Assembly: GCA_014237465.1 (NCBI GenBank)
Contig: JABZFM010000020.1
Location: forward strand, 1 to 64,000
Length of the DNA stretch: 64,000 bases
Origin: Desulfobacteraceae bacterium
GTDB lineage: Bacteria > Desulfobacterota > Desulfobacteria > Desulfobacterales > Desulfosalsimonadaceae
Reading direction: 5' to 3'
Shown here: one piece after another, positions 44,118-53,257 of the stretch
Layout of the letters: every line of letters starts with the position of its first letter
Position numbering within the stretch: position 1 is the stretch's first letter
Made by a program: the position numbers and the translations under genes
Notes under the pieces: model-generated
Seen by the model: only the letters and a program-made list of their open reading frames with translations
Database searches by the model: none
Told to the model about the DNA's origin: nothing

Positions 44118-45287
44118 ATGTTATTAGTCAAACGATACCGTTCGATGATGATGATTTTATCAGTTTTGGCCATTGCATGCCTGCTGGTCGCATCGCCGGC
44201 AATTTCCGCATCAGGGAAAAAACCCTATAAAATCGGCGGAATTTTTGCCGTAACAGGTCCGGCCTCCTTTTTAGGTGATCCGGAAAAAAAATCCATGGAA
44301 ATGGTCGTTGACCAGATCAATGCCAAGGGCGGTATTGACGGACATATGCTGGAAGCGGTGATCTACGACACGGAAGGCGATCCTTCCAAAGCGGTCATGG
44401 GCGTCAGTAAACTCATCAACAAAGACAACGTAATCGCCATCATCGGTCCCAGCAGGACCCCGACAACCCTGGCAGTCATGCCGATGATTCAAAAAGCGAA
44501 AATTCCTTTCATCAGCTGTGCGGCCGGCAATAAAATCGTACAGCCGATCGATCCCTGGGTATTTAAAACCGCCCAGAGTGATATTCTGGCGGTTGCCGCT
44601 ATTTATGAAAATTTAAAATCAAAAAATATCAAAAAAATCGGCATTATCTCTGTTAATAATGCATTTGGTGAAAGCGGAAAGGAACAACTGCTTTCCCAGG
44701 CCCCGGCTTTCGGTTTAGCGGTTTCAAAATCCGAAACATATGGCGCTAAAGACACGGATATGACGGCCCAGTTAACCAAGATACGCCAGGATAATCCCGA
44801 AGCGATTGTTTGCTGGGGCACAAACCCCGGTCCTGCGGTGCTGGCAAAAAATATTCAGCAGCTTGGGCTGGATATTCCCCTTTACCAGAGCCATGGTGTT
44901 GCCTCTCCAAAATTTATTGAACTGGCCGGATCTGCTGCTGAAGGTATCATGCTGCCCACCGGAAAAATCCTGGTCGCCGCTCTTCTTCCAGACAGCGACC
45001 CCCAAAAAGAAGTTCTCAATGCTTACACCAGTGAGTATGAAAAAAAATACAAATCATCTGTATCCGGGTTTGGCGGATACGCATATGATGCGGTAAAGAT
45101 TCTGGCAGCAGCCCTTAAAAACAGTAATGGAGATAAAGAAAAAATCCGTGAAGCACTTGAAAACACAAACGGTTATGTGGGCGTCAGCGGTATTTTCAAC
45201 TTCAGCAAAACAGACCATAACGGCCTGAGCCCGGAAGCGTTTGTGATGGTCAAGATACAAGACAGCACTTGGAAATTGTTACAATAA
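44118..45287 (+). CDS. livJ: Branched-chain amino-acid type ABC substrate-binding protein
   Basis: 389 aa. A signal peptide (about 1-31, cleaved after PAISASG) precedes a two-lobed periplasmic binding fold: YKIGGIFAVTGPASFLGDPE then ISVNNAFGESGKEQLLSQ. This is the LivJ/LivK group, which also binds aromatic and short-chain acids. The flanking paaK genes make an aromatic acid a likely ligand; inferred only. AAAGGAG precedes ATG. Confidence 0.9.
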   Translation: MLLVKRYRSMMMILSVLAIACLLVASPAISASGKKPYKIGGIFAVTGPASFLGDPEKKSMEMVVDQINAKGGIDGHMLEAVIYDTEGDPSKAVMGVSKLINKDNVIAIIGPSRTPTTLAVMPMIQKAKIPFISCAAGNKIVQPIDPWVFKTAQSDILAVAAIYENLKSKNIKKIGIISVNNAFGESGKEQLLSQAPAFGLAVSKSETYGAKDTDMTAQLTKIRQDNPEAIVCWGTNPGPAVLAKNIQQLGLDIPLYQSHGVASPKFIELAGSAAEGIMLPTGKILVAALLPDSDPQKEVLNAYTSEYEKKYKSSVSGFGGYAYDAVKILAAALKNSNGDKEKIREALENTNGYVGVSGIFNFSKTDHNGLSPEAFVMVKIQDSTWKLLQ

Positions 45288-45293
45288 GGGGAT

Positions 45294-45355
45294 TAAGGTT
45301 TAAGATATAAGGTATAAGGTGTTAGGTATAAGGTATAAGGCTGAAGGCTGAAGAA
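45294..45355 (+). repeat. Short tandem repeat tract (AAGGTATAAGG/GGCTGAAGG)
   Basis: A run of near-repeats of AAGGTATAAGG followed by GGCTGAAGG units just after livJ. Similar GGAAGG/GGCTGAA tracts lie at 46445-46490 and 48362-48403 in the other liv gaps. The rest of the 45288-45571 gap has no recognised gene. Confidence 0.7.
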
Positions 45356-45571
45356 ACTGAAAACGGTTGCTCCGGGCAACAAATAACAAACTTTTCACCC
45401 TTCACGCTTCATGCAAAAAAACAAATTTTGACATTTCGCCGGCCATGGAATTGATTCCATGGCCGGAATTACATGCAACGCACTTATCTTTCCGTATAAA
45501 TTATTGTTTTAACAATATTTTTTTCTAAAGACGGCTTAAATAAAATTTTCATGAGAATTGCGGGTTAGATC

Positions 45572-46447
45572 ATGCAGGAGATTCTCCAGTATTTATTTTC
45601 CGGGATTACCAACGGCGCCATTTATGCCGTGATCGCCATTGGCTTTTCCATGCTCTATAATTCCACGGAACTCATCAATTTTGCGCACGGCGAATTTGTC
45701 ATGCTGGGTTCTCTCTGCATGGTAACCTTTTTCGGTTCCATGCATTTACCTCTGGTGCCGGCAATTATATTAACCATCACGTGCGTAGCCCTTGCCGGGC
45801 TGGTGTTTGAACGCCTTGCCATTCGCTCGGTCAAGCATCCCGAGCCCATTGTATTAATTATCATTACTGTCGGGGCATCCATTTTTTTAAGGGGTATCGG
45901 GATGATCATCTGGGGAAAGGATGCTTACAGCATCCCTTCTTTTTCTTCTCACCCGCCTTTAGATATCGCCGGCGCCAAACTGCTTTCCCAGAGCATCTGG
46001 ATCATTGCGATCTTTCTGGTGGCTGCAGTGGGCCTGCAGCTGTTCTATAAAAAAACGTTGACGGGAAAAGCCATGGAAGCCAATGCCATCAGTAAACGGG
46101 CAGCCTGGATTGTCGGGATTCCGTCCAAATTGATGGTCATGATGGCCTTTGGCTTGAGCACCGCCATGGGGGGGCTGGCCGGAGTCATTATCGCACCGAT
46201 TACCATGAGCAGTTATGACATGGGAACAATGCTTGGATTGAAAGGATTCTGCGCCGCCATGCTGGGAGGGCTCGGCAGTCTTTGGGGCGCTCTGATCGGC
46301 GGATTTCTCCTCGGCATACTGGAAGCCCTCGGTGTTGGATTTGTCTCTTCAGGACTAAAGGACGCCACTGCTTTTCTGCTGCTTTTATTTATACTCTACG
46401 TAAGGCCCGGTGGTATTATCAGTTCTGCAGATGTGAACCGGTTTTAG
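45572..46447 (+). CDS. livH: Branched-chain amino-acid type ABC permease
   Basis: 291 aa, mostly hydrophobic, with about eight membrane helices and the LivH-family start FSGITNGAIYAVIAIGFSML and the EALG-type cytoplasmic loop (LLGILEALGVGFVSSG). It forms the inner-membrane channel with LivM. It is followed by a 181-base gap with a tandem-repeat tract, then livM. Confidence 0.92.
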   Translation: MQEILQYLFSGITNGAIYAVIAIGFSMLYNSTELINFAHGEFVMLGSLCMVTFFGSMHLPLVPAIILTITCVALAGLVFERLAIRSVKHPEPIVLIIITVGASIFLRGIGMIIWGKDAYSIPSFSSHPPLDIAGAKLLSQSIWIIAIFLVAAVGLQLFYKKTLTGKAMEANAISKRAAWIVGIPSKLMVMMAFGLSTAMGGLAGVIIAPITMSSYDMGTMLGLKGFCAAMLGGLGSLWGALIGGFLLGILEALGVGFVSSGLKDATAFLLLLFILYVRPGGIISSADVNRF

Positions 46448-46628
46448 AAGAAGGTGGAAGGCTGAAAGTGGAACGTGGAAGATAAAAACACAACGGCAGC
46501 GCCTTTAATTTCTTTTTGAGTAGGAAATATACAATTATCGGTTGAAAATTAATGACTTCAGTCTTCAGCCTAAACTCCTAAGCTGATTACAGCTTACAAT
46601 AAACAATTTATCACCTTAGAAACAAATA

Positions 46629-47588
46629 ATGACCAGCCACCAGACCCGAAACAGAATCTGCTATGCGGTTTTTTCACTGCTGATCATCGTCGCAGGTTAT
46701 ACCATTGAAAACCCGTATTATATTCAGGTGCTCACATTTATCGGTATCAACACCCTGCTGGCACTCGGGCTGAATATGCTGATGGGCTATGCCGGGCAGA
46801 TTTCCCTCGGGCATGCCGCTTTTTACGGTATTGGCGCCTACGGCACAGCCATTTTAACCGTCCATTACAATTTATCTCCCTGGATGGCGCTGCCCGCCGC
46901 CATTGCTTCAGCAATGATCGTGGCCTACATCGTCGGCATCCCGACCCTTAAGCTGTCAGGATATTACCTGGGTATGGGGACACTGGGTTTTGGGATGATT
47001 GTTAATATCCTGTTCAGGGAATGGAGCAGTGTCACCGGCGGGGCATCCGGTTTTATCGGCATTCCGACCCTGGAACTGGGTCCGATTTCATTTTCTTCCG
47101 GACGGAATTATTTTTACCTGGTATGGGGATTTGTTCTCACCAGCTTTATTGTCTGTCAACGCATCATCGACTCCCGGATCGGCAGGGCTTTGCGGGCAAT
47201 CCATGATGGCGAAAAAGCGGCATCCGCCGTCGGTGTTGATACCAGAAAACTAAAACTGCAGGTCTTTATACTCAGTGCGGCCTTCAGTGCGCTGGCCGGT
47301 TTTTTATATGCCCACCTGATATTTTTTATCAGTCCGGGCACATTCAGTTTTATTGCCTCCATCCGGATGGTCACCATGGTCGTCATCGGCGGTATGGCCA
47401 GTATCTGGGGATCGCTTCTGGGGGCATCGCTGCTGACACTGTTGCCGGAATGGCTTCATGCGTTTTCCGAATTTGAAATGGTGGTATATGGACTCATTCT
47501 CATGATTGTAATGATTTTTCTACCCAGGGGATTAACCCGGGGCCTTTTAGATATTTATGAACGGGCCGTAAAAAAAAATGACCGCTGA
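46629..47588 (+). CDS. livM: Branched-chain amino-acid type ABC permease
   Basis: 319 aa, about nine membrane helices. GLNMLMGYAGQISLGHAAFY near residue 50 and GRALRAIHDGEKAASAVGVD near 190 (the ATPase-contact EAA-like loop) are LivM hallmarks. Its end overlaps the start of livG by 11 bases, which couples translation. No strong ribosome site is seen at its own start. Confidence 0.92.
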   Translation: MTSHQTRNRICYAVFSLLIIVAGYTIENPYYIQVLTFIGINTLLALGLNMLMGYAGQISLGHAAFYGIGAYGTAILTVHYNLSPWMALPAAIASAMIVAYIVGIPTLKLSGYYLGMGTLGFGMIVNILFREWSSVTGGASGFIGIPTLELGPISFSSGRNYFYLVWGFVLTSFIVCQRIIDSRIGRALRAIHDGEKAASAVGVDTRKLKLQVFILSAAFSALAGFLYAHLIFFISPGTFSFIASIRMVTMVVIGGMASIWGSLLGASLLTLLPEWLHAFSEFEMVVYGLILMIVMIFLPRGLTRGLLDIYERAVKKNDR

Positions 47589-48366
47589 ACATCCTTTACT
47601 TGAAATCAAAACTGTTTATAAGGCCTTTGGCGGCGTCCAAGCGCTAAGCGACATCACGTTTTCGCTCAATCCCGGGTCCATCACCGGCCTGATCGGCCCG
47701 AACGGCGCCGGCAAAACAACCCTTTTCAACCTGATCTCCGGGGTTTTTCCGGAGGACAAAGGCAAAATCGTATTCAGCAGAACAGATATAAAAAATAAAA
47801 AACCCCATAAACTGGTTGAACTTGGCATCTCAAGAACCTTTCAGAACGTTGAACTGTTTGATAGCATGACCGTATTGGAAAATATCCTCGTCGGGCAGCA
47901 CACCCGGACCCGGTGCGGCATGTGGGGCAGCATCCTGCGCTTCCCATGGGTCGCTGCGGAAGAAAAAAAAGCCTATCACTTTGCAATGGAGCTGCTTGAT
48001 TTTGTCGGACTGAATGGACACGCAGATAAAACAAGCGGGGACCTTCCGTTTGGCTGGCAGCGTTTGCTGGAAATAGCACGGGCCCTTGCATCTTCCCCCA
48101 AACTGCTGCTGCTGGATGAACCGGCGGCCGGCTTAAACATTGTAGAAACCATGCGGTTGGGTGATTTAATCAGGAAAATTCGTGAACAGGGAGTGACCAT
48201 CCTTCTGGTAGAACATGACATGAGCCTGACAATGGAAATCTCCGACTGGATTGTGGTTCTGGATCAGGGGAAGAAAATTGCCGAGGGCTGCCCGCGAACA
48301 GTTCAGGCGGATGAAGCAGTAATTGCGGCTTATCTGGGGACAGCGGGGAATAAGGCTGAAGGATGA
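47578..48366 (+). CDS. livG: ABC transporter ATPase
   Basis: 262 aa. Walker A GPNGAGKTTL (about 41-50), signature region SGDLPFGWQRLLEIARALA in the diverged LivG form, Walker B LLLLDEPAAGLN and the switch His in LVEHDMSL are intact. It pairs with LivF to drive transport through LivHM. Confidence 0.94.
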   Translation: MTAEHPLLEIKTVYKAFGGVQALSDITFSLNPGSITGLIGPNGAGKTTLFNLISGVFPEDKGKIVFSRTDIKNKKPHKLVELGISRTFQNVELFDSMTVLENILVGQHTRTRCGMWGSILRFPWVAAEEKKAYHFAMELLDFVGLNGHADKTSGDLPFGWQRLLEIARALASSPKLLLLDEPAAGLNIVETMRLGDLIRKIREQGVTILLVEHDMSLTMEISDWIVVLDQGKKIAEGCPRTVQADEAVIAAYLGTAGNKAEG

Positions 48367-48470
48367 AGGTGGAAGGTGGAAGGTGGAAGGTGGATGGTGG
48401 ATGGTTTGTTGAAAAAAACAAACATCGAACGTCCAACATTGAATGATGAATTAATCGGGTTGGCAAAACC

Positions 48471-49211
48471 ATGCTGCGTATCAAAAACCTGAAATGCTAC
48501 TATGGACGGATAATGGCCGTCAAAGGGGTCAGTCTTTCAGTCAAAAAAGGCCAGATCATTACATTAATCGGAGCAAACGGTTCCGGAAAAAGTACGCTTC
48601 TTGAGGCCATTTGCGGATTACTGCCGGGATGGGAAGGTGAAATCACTTATGAAGGGTTTCCCCTCAAAGGACTTGATCCCCCGGCTGTTGTCAAACATGG
48701 AATCAGCCTGGTGCCGGAAGGCCGGTTGATTTTTCCACCCATAAGTGTCCTGGACAATTTAAAGCTCGGCGCCTACACCATGTATCGGAAAAAGCAACAT
48801 GCCGCAGTGAATCAGACCCTGGAGAAAACTCTGGATCTGTTTCCGATTTTAAAAGAACGGGCAAAACAGCCGGCAGGAACGCTTTCAGGGGGAGAACAGC
48901 AGATGCTTGCAATCGGACGCGCGCTCATGTCACACCCCAAACTGCTCCTTATGGATGAACCGTCCATGGGACTGGCTCCGCTGATTGTTGAAAAAATATT
49001 CCAGATTCTGGAAACATTGAGAAACGACGGAATAACCATACTCCTTGTTGAGCAAAATGCCCAGGCCGCACTCCGGATAGCCGATTACGGCTATGTTTTC
49101 GAAACCGGCACGGTGGTCCTCCAGGGACCGGCTTCAGAACTCCTGGCAGATCAGGAGGTCAAAAGAGCTTACCTTGGCAAAGATTACGGAGAATTTTATG
49201 ATGATAAATGA
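48471..49211 (+). CDS. livF: ABC transporter ATPase
   Basis: 246 aa. Walker A GANGSGKST (about 34-42), the signature LSGGEQQMLAIGRALM, and Walker B LLMDEPSMGLAP with LVEQNAQAAL are all present. It overlaps the next gene by 14 bases. It is separated from livG by 104 bases holding a GGAAGGTGGAAGGTGG tract and an AACATCGAACGTCCAACATT repeat. Confidence 0.94.
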   Translation: MLRIKNLKCYYGRIMAVKGVSLSVKKGQIITLIGANGSGKSTLLEAICGLLPGWEGEITYEGFPLKGLDPPAVVKHGISLVPEGRLIFPPISVLDNLKLGAYTMYRKKQHAAVNQTLEKTLDLFPILKERAKQPAGTLSGGEQQMLAIGRALMSHPKLLLMDEPSMGLAPLIVEKIFQILETLRNDGITILLVEQNAQAALRIADYGYVFETGTVVLQGPASELLADQEVKRAYLGKDYGEFYDDK

Positions 49212-50451
49212 TGACTTTATTCGCATGAACCCTGAAGAAAAAAACCAGCTTCAGCTGGAACGCCTTCAAAGCACATTAAACCGGGCATACCGGAATGTCC
49301 CATTTCATAAAAAACGCTTCAAGGAAATGGGCATTGATCTGTCTCAAATTGAATCTCTGTCGGATATTGCCCGGTTGCCGTTTATGGAACGCCAGAACAT
49401 CAGCGAGAACTACCCGTATAACCTTTTTGCAGTGCCCCTTCGGGATATTGTCCGGATTCATACCGCGCCCGGCACCACCCATAACCCCACCGTCAGCGGA
49501 TACACTTCCCAGGATCTGTCAAACTGGCAATCCATTCTGGCAAGGGCGCTTCAGGCGTCTGAAATCTCTGTTCATGATATTCTTCAAATCACTTTAAATC
49601 CGGGACTGGCGAACTGGGGACGGGATTATAAATATGGCGCGGAAGCGATTGAAGCCAGTGTTATTCCGCATACGCCCATGTCCATTGAAAAAAAACTGAT
49701 GGTGCTCAGGGACTACAAAACTTCCGCGCTCATCACAACCCCGTCTTCTGCGCTCCAACTGGCAAACTATGTCCGGAAAAATGAAATCAATATCAATGTC
49801 TTTGAATTAAAAACACTCATTCTTATCGGAGAAGCAATAGATGAAGACGACCAGCGATCACTGGAACAAGACCTGCATGTCATTGCCTGGGCTCATTACG
49901 GACTCAGTGAGGTTCCGGGCCCGGCAATTGCATTTGAATGTGATGCCCATGAAGGCCTTCATATAAATGAAGATCATTTTCTGCCCGAAATTGTGGACCC
50001 GGAAACCGGCAAAGTCCTGCCGGAAGGCCAGTCAGGTGAACTGATTCTGACAACCCTGACAACCCGGGCATTTCCGTTGATTCGATTTAAAACAGGAGAT
50101 AAAGCAAAAATTATCAGCCATCCCTGCGCATGCGGGAGAGGACTTTGCCGCATCAAGTGGCGGGGTGATCGCACGGATGACCTGATAAATATCGACGGGA
50201 TAAAAATTCACAAAAAACAGATACAGCTTACAATTCAGTCACTGCTGGATCTACCGTCCGATACCTCAAAATTTTTCATCAAAAAACAGGATGAAAGAAA
50301 ATACATTGAAGTCTGGATACCGGTTAATGACGCGATCTTTTCTGATGAGATAAAAGAACTGGAAGCCTTAATTCACCGGGCAGAGAAGAATCTTTTAGAA
50401 AATATCGGGGTTCCGGTTGCGATACGTCTTAAAGAGAAAGGTATGATCTAA
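49198..50451 (+). CDS. PaaK-like protein with altered ATP-loop motif
   Basis: 417 aa from ATG at 49198, preceded by GGAG at 6 bases and overlapping the livF stop; a longer frame to 49093 is inside livF. It aligns along its length with the PaaK at 42101, but the AMP loop SSGTTGQP is APGTTHNP (90-97), SEVMGPG is SEVPGPA, and the hinge RGVNVFPSQ is IDGIKIHKKQ. It may be an inactive regulator or a specialised ligase. Because it is cotranslated with livF, it probably activates or senses the imported acid. Confidence 0.85.
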   Translation: MMINDDFIRMNPEEKNQLQLERLQSTLNRAYRNVPFHKKRFKEMGIDLSQIESLSDIARLPFMERQNISENYPYNLFAVPLRDIVRIHTAPGTTHNPTVSGYTSQDLSNWQSILARALQASEISVHDILQITLNPGLANWGRDYKYGAEAIEASVIPHTPMSIEKKLMVLRDYKTSALITTPSSALQLANYVRKNEININVFELKTLILIGEAIDEDDQRSLEQDLHVIAWAHYGLSEVPGPAIAFECDAHEGLHINEDHFLPEIVDPETGKVLPEGQSGELILTTLTTRAFPLIRFKTGDKAKIISHPCACGRGLCRIKWRGDRTDDLINIDGIKIHKKQIQLTIQSLLDLPSDTSKFFIKKQDERKYIEVWIPVNDAIFSDEIKELEALIHRAEKNLLENIGVPVAIRLKEKGMI

Positions 50452-50455
50452 ATTA

Positions 50456-50902
50456 TTATTTATCAACTACTTCAAAAGATTCAATGACAATCTCCAGATT
50501 ATCCGGCATGTCTTCCGGTGCCTCACCGACCTGGTTAAAATAGAATGCAACTTCTTTGAAGCTGAATTCCTCTTCATCCCCGGCTGTCAGGTAACTGATC
50601 ACATCTTTCTGTTCAGAAGTTCTCTCCATATTTCGATTGACAAACCATACGCCGGCAGTCAAGACTTCACCGCAGGACCGGCAGTATCCGGTGACCACCA
50701 CTTTTTTGACATCCACGTCACCGACATTTCTGATCTTGCCCTTTGCATTGATCACCCAGTTGAATTCCGCGTCCTGCCGAATGCTGAATTTCGGTTCCTT
50801 AACAATGACCTTTCCTTCTTTTTTCTCACTACAGGACAGAACACAAAAACAAGCGACCATCAAAAAACATACAATGATTACAAATCGTTGAAAAGATACC
50901 AT
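50456..50902 (-). CDS. Lipoprotein with two-cysteine beta domain, unknown
   Basis: 148 aa from ATG with GGAGGA 4 bases upstream (frame to 50968 also open). Lipobox FCVLSC. The mature part is a beta-rich domain with a CRSC pair (TGYCRSCGEVLTAGVWFVNR) that resembles FxLYD-type secreted domains. No named function. It faces the PaaK-like gene tail to tail. Confidence 0.65.
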   Translation of the reverse strand: MVSFQRFVIIVCFLMVACFCVLSCSEKKEGKVIVKEPKFSIRQDAEFNWVINAKGKIRNVGDVDVKKVVVTGYCRSCGEVLTAGVWFVNRNMERTSEQKDVISYLTAGDEEEFSFKEVAFYFNQVGEAPEDMPDNLEIVIESFEVVDK

Positions 50903-51263
50903 ATACTCCTCCTTTTCCAGGTCAAAAACTAAAACACGCCTGCCAGACTCCGAATTATCTACAACCATTTATTTTAATAGGAAATTAATGTACTTTCATC
51001 AAATATGATTATTCGATTTGTGTCAATAGAAATCTAATTAAATGTGAATATATCATAGCTGAAACAGATAATTCGAATTAAATGCTTACCTGACGGTAAT
51101 CAATACACGAATGAAATTTTTAACAGTTGATAATAAAGCACATTTAAACATAAAAAAATCTTTTCCCTTGCGTAACTTCTTTTCCTATTATAAATTATAC
51201 TCGCGTAAAAAATATTTATCAATTTTGATCATTACATACAGTATCCTAACAAAGGGGAGGACA

Positions 51264-51827
51264 ATGAAAAAAATTGTCGCTGGAACTATCATTCTGGTTG
51301 GTTTCCTGATTGCTGTTTCACCCGCACTTTGCAAGACAAAAAATATTGTTCCCAATGGCAGCTTTGAAACAAAAACAACAGAAAATATTCCCGAGGGCTG
51401 GCTCACAAAAACATACCGTGGAACATCCGCCGAGTTTGCCTTTAATGATGCGGAAAAGCATAGTGATTCATATTCATATATGATAAAAATCAACGAGCCC
51501 GGGGGTAGCGTGCTGTTCTACCCGGAAAAGAAAATCACGAATATCAAACCCGGGAAAGAATACCAGTTCAGCGTATGGATAAAGGCCAAAGGCCTGGGAT
51601 ACAGCCCCAACTTCATCGCACCAGCCATACGGATCAATTACAAACCAAAAAGACTAGCACCGGTTCCCACAATAGACCTGATGCTTGAAATGAAAGGGGA
51701 AAGAGATTGGAAAAATCTGACCCTGACAACCGTTGCACCGCCGGACGCAAAACAAATCACTCTGGATTTTCTACTGACAAAAGGAACCGTCTGGATCGAT
51801 GATGTAGAAGTTACAGAAATTGAGTAA
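51264..51827 (+). CDS. Secreted jelly-roll (carbohydrate-binding-like) protein
   Basis: 187 aa from the ATG with GGGGAGG 3 bases upstream; a frame to 51111 has no signal character. Signal peptide MKKIVAGTIILVGFLIAVSP. The mature protein has NIVPNGSFETKTTENIPEGW, then KITNIKPGKEYQFSVWIKAK and TKGTVWIDDVEV, the layout of CBM4/9-type beta-sandwich domains. It may bind a polysaccharide; no catalytic domain is present. A repeat-family terminus (GACTTTTTACGGGACTATCA) follows its stop codon. Confidence 0.65.
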   Translation: MKKIVAGTIILVGFLIAVSPALCKTKNIVPNGSFETKTTENIPEGWLTKTYRGTSAEFAFNDAEKHSDSYSYMIKINEPGGSVLFYPEKKITNIKPGKEYQFSVWIKAKGLGYSPNFIAPAIRINYKPKRLAPVPTIDLMLEMKGERDWKNLTLTTVAPPDAKQITLDFLLTKGTVWIDDVEVTEIE

Positions 51828-51830
51828 TCT

Positions 51831-51850
51831 GACTTTTTACGGGACTATCA
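51831..51850 (+). repeat. Terminal remnant of the MITE-like repeat
   Basis: GACTTTTTACGGGACTATCA matches the right-end consensus of the copies at 4114, 11444 and 43401, but no left part is present. A weaker possible left-end remnant (GATGACTTCGTAAAG) is at 599. Confidence 0.45.
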
Positions 51851-51876
51851 GTCTTAAAATAACCAATTTTATCAAA

Positions 51877-52896
51877 TCAACGCAGGAGCCTTTCTCTTAA
51901 AAGTTCCTGCGTTTCTTTTTCGACCCCCGCTTTTTCAGCCAGGTAATCGGAAGCAAACCCGTATTTGCTTCGAATATGGTCCAGGAGTGCATGGATGCAT
52001 TCTAACGGAGCGGTGAGATAGGGAACGAGTTTATCCGGATCAACACCGTAAGAGGCAATCAATTTAAAGATCTTGGGAAGCATCCCGGCAATATAGGTAT
52101 TGGACAGTTGGTGATCTTTAACAACGGTTTCTTCATCAACACCCAGCATCAGCAGGATCAACGCCGCACAGGTTCCGGCCCTGTCTTTGCCCCCGGTGCA
52201 GTGAAAAAGCAAAGCCGGACCTTTTGAGTCAGCGATACCATTAATTACCTCTCCCCAGACACTTGCGAATTCTTCGATATTTCGGATGTAGCCGTTCACC
52301 ATAAAATCAGGGGTCAGCCAGCTGGCATCTCCCTGTTTCAATCGCGCCATGGCATCAACAAAATCAAACTTCCCATGGGTCACCGGAAGGTTGACATGGG
52401 TAATGGATCCATCCTCCGGCAGTCTGTCCGGGGCTTCGCTGACTTCCGCCGGGGTTCGGAAATCAAATACCCGTTCAATTCCCATCTGCGTAAGCACCTG
52501 GTGGTCTTTTTCCGTCAGCCGGGCCAGCCCGTCCGATCTGAACACCCTTCCCCACTTGACTTCACGGCCGTCACTAGTTTTGTAGCCACCAATATCCCTG
52601 AAATTCACAGCGCCTTCTAAGGGAACACGCCGCTCGGCAGTCAACAGCCGGTTTCCGTCTTCATCCACCACATGGTAGTAATGCCGGGTCGCCGGATCCA
52701 GCCCGGTGATTTTAACGCACCCGTAGCTTGATTCATCAACAGGCACTTTCTGCAATGCGTCTTTCCGTCTTAAACCGGAGCATACGGCAACCGTGGGTTT
52801 CCTGTCTTTGGGCTGCCAGCACAATTCGACGGTACTGCTGTCAATCCGCTGAACCTGAATATCTGATAAAGTTGACTTCTTTTCATTATGATCCAT
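51877..52896 (-). CDS. Tyrosine phosphatase (Y_phosphatase3-like) with FnIII-like domain
   Basis: 339 aa from ATG with AGGAAC upstream (frame to 52965 has no signal). Residues about 1-90 look like a fibronectin III fold (VELCWQPKDRKPTVAVCSGL then ITGLDPATRHYYHVVDEDGN). About 92-320 is a phosphatase of the Y_phosphatase3 group: NFRDIGGYKT, the general acid region, and the CX5R loop HCTGGKDRAGT. The substrate could be protein or phospholipid. No signal peptide. Confidence 0.88.
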   Translation of the reverse strand: MDHNEKKSTLSDIQVQRIDSSTVELCWQPKDRKPTVAVCSGLRRKDALQKVPVDESSYGCVKITGLDPATRHYYHVVDEDGNRLLTAERRVPLEGAVNFRDIGGYKTSDGREVKWGRVFRSDGLARLTEKDHQVLTQMGIERVFDFRTPAEVSEAPDRLPEDGSITHVNLPVTHGKFDFVDAMARLKQGDASWLTPDFMVNGYIRNIEEFASVWGEVINGIADSKGPALLFHCTGGKDRAGTCAALILLMLGVDEETVVKDHQLSNTYIAGMLPKIFKLIASYGVDPDKLVPYLTAPLECIHALLDHIRSKYGFASDYLAEKAGVEKETQELLRERLLR

Positions 52897-52988
52897 AAAA
52901 AATCTGTTCCTTTCCACCTTCGGATAGCAAAGAAAAAAAGCTCCAAATTTAAGCACACATTGCATTAAATTAGGGCATTTTAATAAAA

Positions 52989-53159
52989 TCAGTAAATTTT
53001 AATATACAAAGAAGCCGCTTCCAGGGCAAGAATAAAACAGGCAACGATGATCGCATACATAAAGGGAACAGCCCCCCTTGCTCCAGTTGGATTTTTTGTG
53101 AAGCCATCATTGAAAAACACGCAATAATAAGTTAATATATCCAAATACTGCCGGACCAT
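52989..53159 (-). CDS. Possible 56-aa single-span membrane protein
   Basis: An open frame MVRQYLDILTYYCVFFNDGF, then a membrane helix of about 20 residues (FMYAIIVACFILALEAASLY) and a short basic end IKIY. The stop is 93 bases before the phosphatase gene start. Codon use and the clean helix look protein-like, but the ribosome site is poor and the 360-base gap is intergenic to a divergent gene. It is too short for standard gene finders. Confidence 0.35.
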   Translation of the reverse strand: MVRQYLDILTYYCVFFNDGFTKNPTGARGAVPFMYAIIVACFILALEAASLYIKIY

Positions 53160-53257
53160 CTCAAACCAGCTGTTTATGGTTGCTGCGACATTTTAATCAA
53201 CTCCCCGAAGAAGACAACCGGAGAAAACAACTGGAAAAAACAATTGGAGAACGCATT

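Noticed and set aside
49198-50451. Pseudogene of paaK
   Set aside because: Full length, in frame, good ribosome site and cotranslated with livF; changes are localised to motifs, not random.
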